A DNA stretch of 64,000 bases, taken from the NCBI GenBank assembly GCA_033439795.1, contig JAUTDP010000007.1:186001-250000 (forward strand), given 5' to 3'. This document shows, in pieces, positions 24,126-34,403 of the stretch. This DNA is from Sordaria brevicollis. Taxonomy: Eukaryota > Ascomycota > Sordariomycetes > Sordariales > Sordariaceae. The notes below the pieces were generated by a model that was not told where the DNA came from, ran no database searches, and saw nothing but the letters and a program-made list of their open reading frames with translations. The position numbers were made by a program, and so were the translations under genes. Positions within the stretch are counted from its first letter, which is position 1, and every line of letters begins with the position of its first letter.

Positions 24126-24156
24126 AAATCAACAAGCGGAAAAATGAAACGCGCCC
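24126..24156 (-). repeat. Right terminal inverted repeat, 31 bp
   Basis: Exact reverse complement of 11196-11226. It is followed by TTG (24157-24159), the matching target duplication. Normal composition, not RIP-mutated. Confidence 0.93.
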
Positions 24157-25032
24157 TTGAGAGCAGAGGCAAGATGAACCGGTGGAAGGAGTCCGATGGG
24201 AAAAGCAAGAGTTGGAACTTGCCAAGATCTGTCCAAAATGGATCTTTCATCATTCACGGGGTATAAATGGTCCGCGAAATACACACGAGCTACCTAACTG
24301 TCCGGTTGACGGTATTGACCTCCCAACCCGGTCGAAATACCCGATTTTACTCACCCCTACATCCCCATCATCTACCAATCGACCGGCTTTTCGTCCCTGA
24401 GGGATCACAAAGCCAATTTCCCATCCTTGACGAGTCGCACAGTTGCCCGATCCTACGCACGGACGAACCCAGTTTTCTGGAACGATGAGACAGAACATCG
24501 ATGCCATGTATTCTCCACGCTACGGGCCGCAGAGCTGGGTTACCCGTTTCGGTTTTCAGGATCACAACTGCAATTCTCACTCTTATTGCATGTGACCAAC
24601 TTGTTGGTAAAGCTGACGGATATATGACTTGAACAGGAAGCGTAAATTTTGGGAAGATCGCTATTGTGGTTATGGCGTTGACCGTGAAACCGGTCCTTCC
24701 ATCTCTCATGCCATTATGACGCCCCTGGATCTAATCATGGATCTGAGGATCCTCGATCCTCATACCGTGTACCAGGAAGCCGGGTGCGTTACGCCGCCGA
24801 ACCGGCCCCGACCGCAGTGCCACAATGTTCGGAAGAAGATTCCTTTCACCAAAAACCTACTCTCGTTTTTTCTTCGGGCAGACACTGTGAGGAAGGGGGA
24901 GATATCTGCTTTAACGGGCCGTTATCTTCATTAACCCAGGCGAACCGGGACGGATATACGCGACCAGTACAGCCTCAAACAGCCGAAAGTTTGCCTCTGT
25001 CTCTCGGTCCGAGGTCTTCGTCGAAAATGAAG

Positions 25033-25036
<4 letters not shown>

Positions 25037-25107
<71 letters not shown>
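25037..25107. repeat. Poly(T) tract, 71 bases
   Basis: Uninterrupted run of 71 T. Read on the minus strand it looks like a poly(A) tail. The bases just left (ATGAAGCAG, 25027-25035) recur at 26036-26044, a possible target duplication of a retroposed sequence lying between. Confidence 0.9.
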
Positions 25108-25913
25108 CGCAACATGGGGTAACGGAACTTCAGTTCCTATTTTCCTGCCCCAGTAAACAAGGTTCGTATCGAACACACGCACGGTCACTAAAAAGGCGTG
25201 GCTAGGAAGCAGCCAACTACCATCGAGCGAGATATATACCACCATTTTTCAAGCCGCACCGTATGAGTTCAATAGGGATGCCACTCGCAGGCTGGGGTCA
25301 AGGGTAATACCTTCGCACTAACAAATCGCATCACAGCATCACAGCCTCATGAAGCCGCTTAGACCTCGGACTAGGCAAGGAGAAAGAGCAGGGACTGGGG
25401 GAAGGCCTGCTTTGGGCCTCAACGAACGGAAGGACGGACAAACATGGATGATTCTCGGCCACGCTTTTGTCCGCTCGGCAAAATGGGTTGGGTTTGAACC
25501 TTGCCGTAGGCCACTCGTCTAATTTTACATGAATGAGGCAGGAGAAAGCGAGGGGCTTGCTCGTTAAAATTGGACGAGTTTGGTGTGTCTTCTGTTGGCG
25601 CTAGAGAAACGAGACGCCAACCTACTTCGAGTCTACCAAGCGAGCGAGCGAGGTATAGTTGCAAGATCGACGAACGTTAAGATGATCGGGTGTGGATGTT
25701 GGGCAGCAAGCGGATTTTTTGGGGGTCGGTGTCTGAGACATACGCACAGCTTCCGAGGATGATCATCACAGGCTGCTGCTTTTTGAAGATTACTGATCAA
25801 TATTTAGGATGGGATTCTAGAAAAATCGAGGACTGGGAAAGTGGATGATGTTTCCAACGTTGGTCTTCGGTATGGTGGTGAGATGGGGTAGGATTAGGAT
25901 CGGGATGTCTTCC

Positions 25914-25939
25914 GGTAGGATGGGTAGGATGGGTAGGAT
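25914..25939. repeat. Short tandem repeat, GGGTAGGAT-like, 3 copies
   Basis: Three near-identical 9-10 bp units in direct succession. A simple repeat without coding context. Confidence 0.7.
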
Positions 25940-26481
25940 GTGATGAGGGCGGGTATGTAAGGAAGGTCATGGATTCGAGTGACTGACAGTGTGAGTTCGT
26001 GTGAGAATCCGAGTGTGAATGGGATTATGAATGTGATGAAGCAGAGAGCTAAAAAGTGACGCTTCATTTGTCTTTCACGTTGTCATTCTTTAGCCTTTGC
26101 TTGACTTTCGGGAGGTGGTACTGATTGTCTCAGGGAGCTAGTCATGACGCGTCACGAACACATGGGGAAGTGGTTGCAGAGGTGAGGAAGAAGGCGGCCC
26201 ATTGACAAGCTGACGATTTTTGCAGAATTTTGGGCAAAAGGTGAGTTTGAACTTTCTCGTCTTTCCATCGACATACACTACCAACTTTGGGCGACGTGAC
26301 TGACTTCTGATGTAAGCGTATGTGATACCGCCGGCACAGATCTGTTGCGTTGGTGTTTTTCTTCGTCCACAGGGCTCATCATGGTTCAGCTAAAGAACCC
26401 TTTCAACGTCAAAGGGAAAAGAAAAAAAAAATGTACCAACAACCGCTCGCTCGAATGGACGCCCCAAGCCACCATCGGAAC

Positions 26482-26484
<3 letters not shown>

Positions 26485-26516
<32 letters not shown>
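26485..26516. repeat. Poly(T) tract, 32 bases
   Basis: Uninterrupted run of T in non-coding DNA, about 1.4 kb from the longer T run. A short A-rich run (26424-26439) lies just upstream. Confidence 0.9.
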
Positions 26517-26517
<1 letters not shown>

Positions 26518-27381
26518 TCGCTTGATTGAATTGATTACCTTCTTCTGTCGCTGCAGAGACTAACAGATCCCACCTGTGCAAGCACTTAAGGCAGGACGCG
26601 GTCTACGGTGATGGAGCGCTCTTTGGGCTGCTTGAATGTACATCACTACTCGTTCCCGAACCGACAGGCTGATTTTTTGGTGCTGCGATGGTGACCGTTG
26701 CGCCACACTCGACCGAGCGGTTATTGGTGACTGGAGGTGGCAACTAGGTCCCTCATAAACCCAATTTGACAGGTTGCCTGGTGGTGTGGTGGCCTGAGCT
26801 TTCCCGCGTGGGCGGCCGGCTGGTCTCCGGCTGCTGTGGGTGAGATGGGATGGATGGAAGGAACGATGGAGAGGAGGCCGAGGGCTCAAGGCAGGTGTGG
26901 AGGAGGTATAAACCCGAAGCCTTCCAGTCGAGTCGCAGGATAGATGGGTCGTGGCTACTGGGCTGTTGCAAGCGGTTTGTCCCCTATTTTTCCTTGTTTC
27001 ATTCCCATATTGAAGCTATATGATCAGGCAGGCCTTGACAGTTTCCCTTTTCCTACTTACACCACACAAACGTTCTTTTTCCCCATCATTGGTTTCACCA
27101 TGCCGTCCAAGAAGGAGATGTGGAATCCTTCCTTGACCAAAGGGCTGTACACTACCACTCACAAATTCATAGGCAGGTGATGGACTAAGCATGAACATCT
27201 CTACTTTACTAATAGCTCCTAGCACGCTAAAAGTTACGGGTAAGGTTGTTAGTCTTTTTGCGGGCGGTCTCCATACTGAGCTACGTAAGCACTAACAAAC
27301 TGTTATCGCACGGACGAAAACTGCACTTTTCACCCGCAAAAAAATTGTTAGGCCTAGCCAAAAACTCTGTTCCTTTTGTTA

Positions 27382-27414
27382 GTGCTCCTACGCAGACGTT
27401 CCAGATAGGAGCAC
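27382..27414. repeat. Perfect 9-bp inverted repeat
   Basis: GTGCTCCTA and TAGGAGCAC are exact reverse complements separated by 15 bases. It lies in non-coding DNA 200 bp downstream of the small gene at 27617-28555 (in that gene's orientation), so it could form a stem in a 3' transcript, but this is inference. Confidence 0.6.
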
Positions 27415-27616
27415 GCAGCCTGTTTAGCCAAGGGAAGGGGAGGGGCCGCATGGTCCCTCTCCGAACACTAGTGATCCTCTAAGTACCACTGCAACATCTA
27501 TTGAAGCACCCAGGAATTAGGCACGCCTGTGGAAGACACGCAAAACAATTAACACTCCAGCTCCTATTCGTGCACAAGTCCCAACACTCAGCAACCATGA
27601 ACCACGAACCCATATC

Positions 27617-28555
27617 CTAACGCAACATCTTCAACAAAGCAGCCACCGGTCCCATGTTCTTCGCTTCGCTCTTCGGAAAAACCCGCCCCGTACTCCAGGT
27701 ATGCCTGACAAGCTCCTGCTTGGTGGGAAACATGTGTGGGAGACGTCCCTCATCGACGGCATCGAGGAAGTCCCAGATATTGACGTTGATACTTTTCAGA
27801 GCCTGTGTGTATCATCACATAATCGTAAGTAAGAAGTTAGCAACCTTCCTCTGATTTCTTTTTTCCTTATCTTCCATTTTTTCTGTGGTGTTTCTCTGAA
27901 GATTGGGAAAACATACCTCTCTACATTTCGTCTTACTGGAAAAGACATCATCAAACCCCAAATCCTTGCACAAACGCTGCCAATCCTCGAGGTTACCTTC
28001 GCCAAAGTAGTGCTTCCACCTCTCGACCACTTCCTTGGTGGGTCTGTTCCTCTTTTTGCCACGACCCATGGTGTTGTTGGTGGTGGTGGTGAAAACTGGT
28101 TCGGGACCTGGTGTTGGCGGAAATGCTGGTCCGTAGAAGGAGGAATAGGGAGGTGGATCTGGCTGATAAGGCTGGTGCAAGAAGGTAGGGGGAGGAGGAG
28201 GAGGGGTGTAAGGGTAGGCTAGAGGTCGAACTAGATGGCAAGAGTAGCAGATGCCGATTTGTTGTTGTCCTTGTTGTTCGTATGGCACAATAGCCTCGTA
28301 TGGCACGGCTTGCGGGTTGAGTGGTGTGCAGGTGGGATAAGGGACAAGCTGGTGCGTCGGATGTTGTTCAATTGGCGGGCTGGCTGGTATGGATGTAGGG
28401 AAGTGGTCGGGCTGGATGAACTTGGTAGGGTTCCTGGGCCGGCTAGCTTCGCTGGACTGGCAAGGCTGGCTGGATCGAGTGAATTGGCCGGGTTGGCTCC
28501 GTTCGCTCAGTTGGCCGGGCTGGCTGGATTTGCTGGATGCGCTGACTTCGTTCAT
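27617..28555 (-). CDS. Hypothetical protein, YFG/KCR small-domain family, paralogue A (274 aa)
   Basis: Exons 27917-28555 and 27617-27802; intron 27803-27916 (GTATGT...ACACAG), phase 0; 825 nt, 274 aa. Residues 1-162 are low complexity: four roughly 9-residue SQPGQ-type repeats, a Pro/Gln-rich stretch and PPPPPP. From Met163 (MGRGKKRNRPTK) a basic domain begins that matches the neighbour at 29378-29873: WKHYFGEGNLEDWQRLCKDLG, KCRE, then SINVNIWDFLDAV and GPVAALLKMLR at the C-terminus. The intron falls at the same place in both genes. The first in-frame ATG after a stop is 28555; initiation at Met163 (28069) would give a form like the paralogue. I know small proteins with FG..LE.WQRLC.D.G and VN(I)xDL(L) blocks from other Pezizomycotina but no established function. 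Confidence 0.75.
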
Positions 28556-29377
28556 CTCCGTCGGGTGAAGGTTTTAGGGCCACGGAAGTCGGTTCCGGGT
28601 TTGACTGTTCTCATAACGGTGCAAGGGGGTACAAGAGGAGAGGCGTTGAGCTTCATGATTTCTGGAGGGAGAGGGAGGATGCACAGAGGGCTGTTCTTGA
28701 GGAGATGGATGAAGAGTGTTAACACCAAGTTGATCTTCCTAGAAATTGCCGGCAAGTTCCAGTTGTCGGTCCTTCCCCTTTTACTCTTGCACACTCGAAA
28801 GGGAGCATTGGGCCTTTAAGCATGGGATTCTTCGAATGAGCCCAAAGGGTTGACCACGATGGTCGTTGTAAAGAATTGGAAGAAACACAGAGCAGGGCCA
28901 GGAAACGGCTTGAAGGGCCGACAGGAGCGGTGACAAACGGATGGACGGATGGAGAATGAGCTGGTATCCGCTGGCGTCATGGTCCGATGGCGACCAGCAG
29001 TAACGAACAGCTTTTCTCCCAGGAAAACCGAACGGTCGACAATCAGAGACAGTGAAATGAAAGGCCTCTTTCATGATTGACGCTGATGATCTGGGTCGTT
29101 GGCGGTGGAAAATTCCGACGACGACTATTCAAATAGCTAGCTCATACAAGGACACACCATGGAGGCTAAGCAGTATCATCAACTTCTGTTTACTACGCAA
29201 CTCTCCAACGTTCACTCATCATCTTTATGCCTCCGGATCTCCTACCATGCCATATAACCATCTGTATAACCATCTTATTCCAGTTTGCTTTCTCGCACAT
29301 ACTTTCACCATTCCTTTCATATTCTTGCCTACCCACGTGTTCCTTCAACAACTGATCACCAAACACGCCCCGTTCTC
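28556..29377. other. Intergenic between the two paralogues
   Basis: 822 bp containing the promoter of paralogue A and the 3' flank of paralogue B, both on the minus strand. No further gene seen. Confidence 0.5.
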
Positions 29378-29873
29378 CTAGCTTCCCCCAAAGAGACCCC
29401 TCAACAGCGCACGAACCGGTCCGACTTTGTCCTTTTTGGCCATCTGACTTGGATAGATCTTGCGGTTCCGGATTGAGTATTGCGCCAGCAGTCCGATCGT
29501 CCCAAAGTGTTGCGGGTGGGTTCCTTGCGCAACAGCTTCTAGGAGGTCGTAAATGTTGACGTTTACTTTTTTGATGACCTGTAGTTAGATTAGTAAGAGT
29601 TCATAGCTTGTATGGGGTGGGAGGGTTAGAGGACGATGATGTGAAACTTGAAGATGAATATAGACATGAATGTGGCTAAAAAAAAAAAGAAGAAAGAAAA
29701 AAAAAGCCAAACAGATAACATACCTGGCGGCATTTGTTTATGGTGGGAGGGTTCTCGTCGAGGCCAATGTCTCGAATGAGACGGTGCCAGTTTTCCAGAG
29801 TGTTATCGCCAAAGTAGCGGGCAAACTCGCCGACGATTGCGGTGTTCTTTCCCTTGTTCTTTTTCTTGGCCAT
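29378..29873 (-). CDS. Hypothetical protein, YFG/KCR small-domain family, paralogue B (116 aa)
   Basis: Exons 29724-29873 and 29378-29578; intron 29579-29723 (GTATGT...CTACAG), phase 0; 351 nt, 116 aa. The start ATG at 29873 has a strong GTCACCATGG context and an in-frame TGA just upstream. It begins with a basic stretch (MAKKKNKGKN), then ARYFGDNTLENWHRLIRDIG, KCRQ|VIKKVNVNIYDLLEAV and GPVRALLRGLFGGS. It aligns along its length with residues 163-274 of the gene at 27617-28555, including the intron site directly after KCR(E/Q). The intron is A/T-tract rich (T11AG inside on the minus strand). The basic N-terminus suggests nucleic-acid binding or nuclear location, which is inference only; no known domain name is recognised. 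Confidence 0.78.
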
Positions 29874-32800
29874 GGTGACTTCTCAGGAAGTAGTTGGTAA
29901 TGTGTGACCCCCAGGTGGTATGAGAAGATGCCGTATAGGAACGAGGTATGGCCGATGCAACCAGAACGTCGTCCGGCCTTTCAACAAGTCTGAATGAACC
30001 GACTGTTGAAGTATTAGAGGTACGTGTGATGGTACCTCTTTTAGACGGGACTTTTGATCCCGTCTGAGTTGTCGTTGTCAAAGACGATGAAGAGAAATCC
30101 TTGATGAAGACAGGAATCTCTCTAGAGTCGTGGTTCTTGGAACCTTTAAATGTTCATTTACATTGCGACAATATGCAAGAGGCCCTCCATCCTCAATTAC
30201 AAAACGCCTTGCCATTGAATGACTATTCTATATCTCCTTCCTTCCTGTCTTTGCACTTTGCAGTTGTGTTGATGCGTGAGGCCTACGATCCCTCTCGTTT
30301 TGGCCAATCAACGTCCCAGAATGGTCGCTCGAAAAGAGACAAATACAGGACAGGCCACCACTTAGGGCCGGTTCCCCTCAATCTTGGAATGCCAGAATGC
30401 CTAAGTTGAGGCAACGAGGCGGAAACTTTAGCTTCACTGGCGCTTTGACCACTATTGATGGTAACATTGGAGGTTCGCGACCCAAAATGAAGCGAGACCG
30501 GCGTAAAAGGTGCCTCTCATGATTTGATGATTTGCGCAACTAACGCTGAGATAACCGTGGTGGGCTTGAGGAGACAGAACACGCAGACGAGACAGGTGAA
30601 GAACAAACGAATGATAGCTCAACTCTTGGTCGACGGGAGCGTGCGCGAGTTCCCGCTCGACTTTGAACGCCCGTGTTTCAAACACCGACGACTCGAGAAA
30701 TTTCAACACCCGAAAAAGTACGAATGGTTCTTTAACTTGGCAAGCCATCAACAATGAAGATGGGGGCTACCGTCGTTAGCTATCTCACAGAGCGTAGGGA
30801 CTTGTCTACTCTAGTGAGTGTAACCTTGAGGCCGGACAGAAGGATCGGTTGCGAGATATTTTCGTCTAGCTGAAAATTGCAAGTGTAGCATCCGGTAAGG
30901 CTTTTCTAAACTCGCTGGCTGGATGGAGTGAGGACAAAATGGTGAGAGATGCCCGAAATGCCCAACGTCAGTCAACAGATGCATGCGATTCGGGCGGCGC
31001 CGCTTCCCTCCGGCGTCCACAACGGCGACTGGCTGGGGGACCGCTCGCCTTACTGATGTGTGCGAGCGGGCAATAGGTTCCTTGGGACAAGAGTTATGTG
31101 GTAAATGTTGAGAATGGGTAACACAAATGCCATGTTGTTTGTCGAGTCCTTCGTTGGCATCGGCGACGAAGCTGATGTGTAATGATGAAAGACGCAAGAC
31201 TGGTAGACGGGCCGGATGAAACTTGGATATGACTTGATGTCTTCCAATGGATATGCGATCAGCCTCTGGTTGGTTGCTGAAAGCCGTTTCAACCCAGAAA
31301 GAGGGGGAAAGGGGAGAGGCTTCGGGTTTCTCTTTATAAATTTCTATAGGCACACTACCGGTAGCACACAGACAGAGCTGCGACAGTAGAACAACGAGCA
31401 ACCCATATGAAGTTGACCAAGTCATTCTTAGTCCGGAAACCTGAAGTGGTGATCTTGTTGATGAAACAAAGTTGCTGGTCAAGGTTTGCCTATCTACTGG
31501 TATATGCTTAGCGATGTATCACAGACATTTCTCACCTAACCCTCCGTGCCTCTTCGTCCCAGCTGGTCGTACCCTTCTTTCACGACTGGAGGACAGCAAG
31601 AGTCGGGGGTTGAGACATGGGCAGCTGAGTGCCGTCAAATGTGCCTTTCCGCAGCATGTCTCGCATCCATCATCCATGGCCACTGAATCGGTATAAAGCC
31701 GACATGCCTACGCGTACATGCCCGGGAGCGTTTGTGAAGCATGTCGACATGCACACATTCCGGGGTAAACCGAGCCGTTTGTGCTTCGTAGGCAAGATTC
31801 CACGATCGGCGTCTGTCAAAATGTCGGTGTCGAAGCGAAGCAGGCATCGAAGAGCGTCATGGTGTCACTGGGCTCATCGCTGACTGGATTTGAATGGACT
31901 CTCACTCGTTGGCGACTGGCGAGTGCAGTGCTGTCGTGCAGCCCGAACAGGCCCGAGCTTCCTGCGGCGATGCGGAGAAGCCTGGCTCGCTGGAAGGACG
32001 AAATCCGGAGTCGGCCACGACCGGCAGCACTTGGCCTATCAGACGGGCCGGGCCCACTTGCGTCTTTTTCACTTGCTGTCCCCGGCATCGAGGGCATGAG
32101 GGCATGCGGCTTGGGAGGAGGCTCGGCCAGTGAAATCCGTCCCGGATGCGGCCGGCTGTGCCCGTCATTGGCTGTCCACCAGTGACAAGACGTTCCAGAA
32201 CGTCATCGTCAAGAGCAACCCGCGAGTTGTACCTGCGCTTGCTGTTGGTGGTGGTGAGGGTTGTGTCTCAGATGGAGACCACACTGCACTTTCCCCTTTC
32301 CCGGCACCTCGACTTCTCCATGGGAAGGAGCTTCCCACAAGAAAGAATACCGGGCTGTTTCGTACCTACCTCTTTGAAGTCAAAAACAAATTCGAAGCCC
32401 GTCGTTCTTGCATTGACGATTCCAAACACATTTCTCCATGTGATGCTCCCACTTTTCTTCCAAAGTCCTGCAAAAACTCCAGGTATCCCAGCGTTTATCG
32501 TACCCCACCGGCTAGCACCAGGGGCGACAACACGATGGAACCCCACCTTGCCCACCTGGGACTCGACGTGGCACTCTCTCTGCAGGCTGAGGCTCCTCCA
32601 AAAAGGCGACCTGTGAAAATAATGCCGAAGGAAAGTCGGAGAAGGAGTGAGACGGCGAGAGAGAGAGAGAAAATCCAAAATAATCACAGTTGGACCTCCA
32701 CCTGTGCGACACAGATGATGGCCCTTTGTTGAAGGATCCAGCACCGTCAGCATGGAACTCTCGTGAAACGTGGGAGATGACGCCAGATTCCCGGATCTCT

Positions 32801-34403
32801 GTTGATATTTCTGACAGCTCTCGGTGCCTGTGAAACCTCAGCGACGCCCAACTTCTTCCTTGCCTCTGCCAAATTCCGAAAGACTTCCATGGTCTCTAGA
32901 CATTGGTGAAGCCCTCTCAAGGAGCTGAGACTGCCAACGCTGAGCACTTTCCCATTCAGTTCTGCCAGAAAAAGACACCGCCTGTTCTCTGGGTAAAAGA
33001 CCCCTCCGGAACCCAAGAGAACCATAGCCGAAAAAGCGCAGGAACGACCTGCGAGCCTGCGTTAGCTCTGAGGGGAAAAACTCTTGAATCCCAAGAAGAA
33101 TTGATGATAAGGCGATGTTCCATGGCATCTCATGTCTCGATAGGGAATGGACACACAAGGGTACCTTCCGCACAAGCGGTAGCGGTATGGGGCTTTGTGG
33201 AAGGCATGCGGGGGTACGTAGAGGTACCTCTACATACCGGCTCTACCACCGTGACTGCCAAAAGCGAAATTCGACAACGTGTCAGGCCACTGCCCAGAGA
33301 AAGAAGCGAGAAAAACCTAACCTTCACTTTCCGTTCCAACCCGTCCAGTCCCCTCCATCATTTCTAAAGATGGCAGTTACGAGTGAGCTTGGTGCTGCCA
33401 CTTTCGGGCAATCGGAAAGGATTGCGACAATTTCTCTTTCTTTGAATTCTCTTCCCAGCTGTTATAGTGTGTCTGGTGTTCAATGCACGGCCGGCAGTAA
33501 CTGCAATGACACACAGCAACGAGTGACCACATTGTGCGGCAATCTGGCTGCAAGACTGCCCACTCCAGTCTCAACCACACGCATTGCACCAAAAGAACAA
33601 AAACCACAAATGGAGATCCAACCTCAACCAAGGTTAGACTGCCTCAAGACCGCAGCAAGACCAGACCAGCAGAACATGTGGTGTGTGGTAGCCGTCCCGA
33701 AGCCTCCCTACGCACTTCCAGTACCTAGCGTGTGATCCCAACGGGCCAGGAACACACAGTCCATGGAGTCTTGTCTTTCATCCGGAAGTGTTCTCCATCT
33801 TGTCTTGTTTTGTCTCTCTCCTTTTTTGCTCTGATGCCGTCCCATATCCCGTGTTTACTTGCCTCTGACTGCTTGTCTACATCACCAACTACCTACTCTT
33901 ACTACCTCTTCCGGCCACCATCGACATCACCTACAGAGTACAGTATACACAGCGGCAAAAACCACAAACTCCCAAAAACTCGACAGTGACAACCACCCGC
34001 ATCATCCCTCCATCGATCCCCCATCATCATCCATGGGCATATGGGCCCGGACAGACAAGACAGGCCCTGGATTTGCCCGATTTTCCTGTCCACTTTCCAC
34101 TTTTCCCGCAATCCAAACTCTTCCAACCCCACCCGCCCAGTCTAACTGTACCATTACCGCCGTCCTCATTGGCCCATGCCCAAGGTCTGGTCAAGGTCAA
34201 CGTCCTTTGAAAAGTGCAAGAGGGCACCAGGCCCGTCCGGGGCTCTTCGGCGAACGTCTCCATTCCCGGCTTGGCAGCCCTAGACGCCGGTGGACGCCTA
34301 GGACGCCCTAGTCTGCTAGCTTCATGCGAACATTTCTTCACGACCCCGTACGAACCCACCAAGGATAGATCCTGGATCTCCAGAGTTCCACGCTGCCGAG
34401 GGA
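29874..34403. other. 4.5 kb gap with no firm gene; 5' leader of the giant gene at the right end
   Basis: Several overlapping open frames of 70-220 codons occur on both strands (for example 30811-31482 minus, 32130-32732 plus, 33115-33735 plus), but none has family features, and several overlap each other antisense. The stretch 33760-34403 is rich in C and T runs and CAACAC-like blocks, typical of a fungal promoter and 5' leader, and probably belongs to the large gene starting at 34404. Confidence 0.4.
30811..31425 (-). CDS. Doubtful ORF with a signal-peptide-like N-terminus
   Basis: From the ATG at 31425 the frame reads MTWSTSYGLLVVLLSQLCLC ATG, a plausible secretion signal (hydrophobic core GLLVVLLSQLCLC, small residues before a cleavage site), followed by about 180 residues with no recognised motif and an unremarkable, His/Pro-rich composition. 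The frame is open 19 codons further upstream (to 31482). In its favour: the frame is long for its GC content and has a signal-like start. Against it: no domain, no intron needed, odd composition, and a gene-poor setting. It is listed so that it can be checked; it may be chance. Confidence 0.2.
   Translation of the reverse strand: MTWSTSYGLLVVLLSQLCLCATGSVPIEIYKEKPEASPLSPSFWVETAFSNQPEADRISIGRHQVISKFHPARLPVLRLSSLHISFVADANEGLDKQHGICVTHSQHLPHNSCPKEPIARSHTSVRRAVPQPVAVVDAGGKRRRPNRMHLLTDVGHFGHLSPFCPHSIQPASLEKPYRMLHLQFSARRKYLATDPSVRPQGYTH

Larger units (their letters stand above)
11196..24156 (+). mobile_element. RIP-mutated PIF/Harbinger DNA transposon carrying a nested LTR element
   Basis: The 12,961-bp block is bounded by a perfect 31-bp terminal inverted repeat (11196-11226 and 24126-24156, starting GGGCGCGTTTCATTTTTCCG) and flanked by TTG on both sides. 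Removing the nested LTR retrotransposon (15360-23642) and its 5-bp duplication leaves about 4.67 kb. Superfamily assignment rests on the readable DDE transposase relic at about 11943-12815, the 3-bp target duplication and the two-ORF layout. Nearly all the interior is very AT-rich, with CpA and TpG almost absent, TpA abundant and CpG retained, which is the RIP signature of Neurospora-type fungi. The terminal ~80 bp on the left and ~165 bp on the right keep normal composition. No open frame of useful length survives inside, so the element is dead. Such relics are normally heterochromatic (inference). Confidence 0.9.
24160..27616. other. Intergenic: low gene density, homopolymer and simple repeats
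   Basis: About 3.5 kb of normal-composition DNA between the transposon nest and the first small paralogous gene. Open frames are short and overlapping, and none shows a signal peptide, domain or joinable exon that I trust. Marked features are a 71-base T run (25037-25107), a 32-base T run (26485-26516), a GGGTAGGAT triplet repeat (25914-25939) and a hairpin at 27382-27414. Confidence 0.45.

Noticed and set aside
28235..28819. 194-codon plus-strand frame
   Set aside because: Antisense to the repeat-rich N-terminus of paralogue A; the Leu/Ala/Gly repeats mirror that gene's SQPGQ repeats.
32130..32732. 200-codon plus-strand frame, overlapped by 161 codons on the minus strand
   Set aside because: No motif, signal or joinable exon, and a mutually overlapping antisense frame of equal quality.
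33115..33735. 206-codon plus-strand frame upstream of the giant gene
   Set aside because: Cys/Thr-rich chance composition and no features; it lies where promoter sequence is expected.
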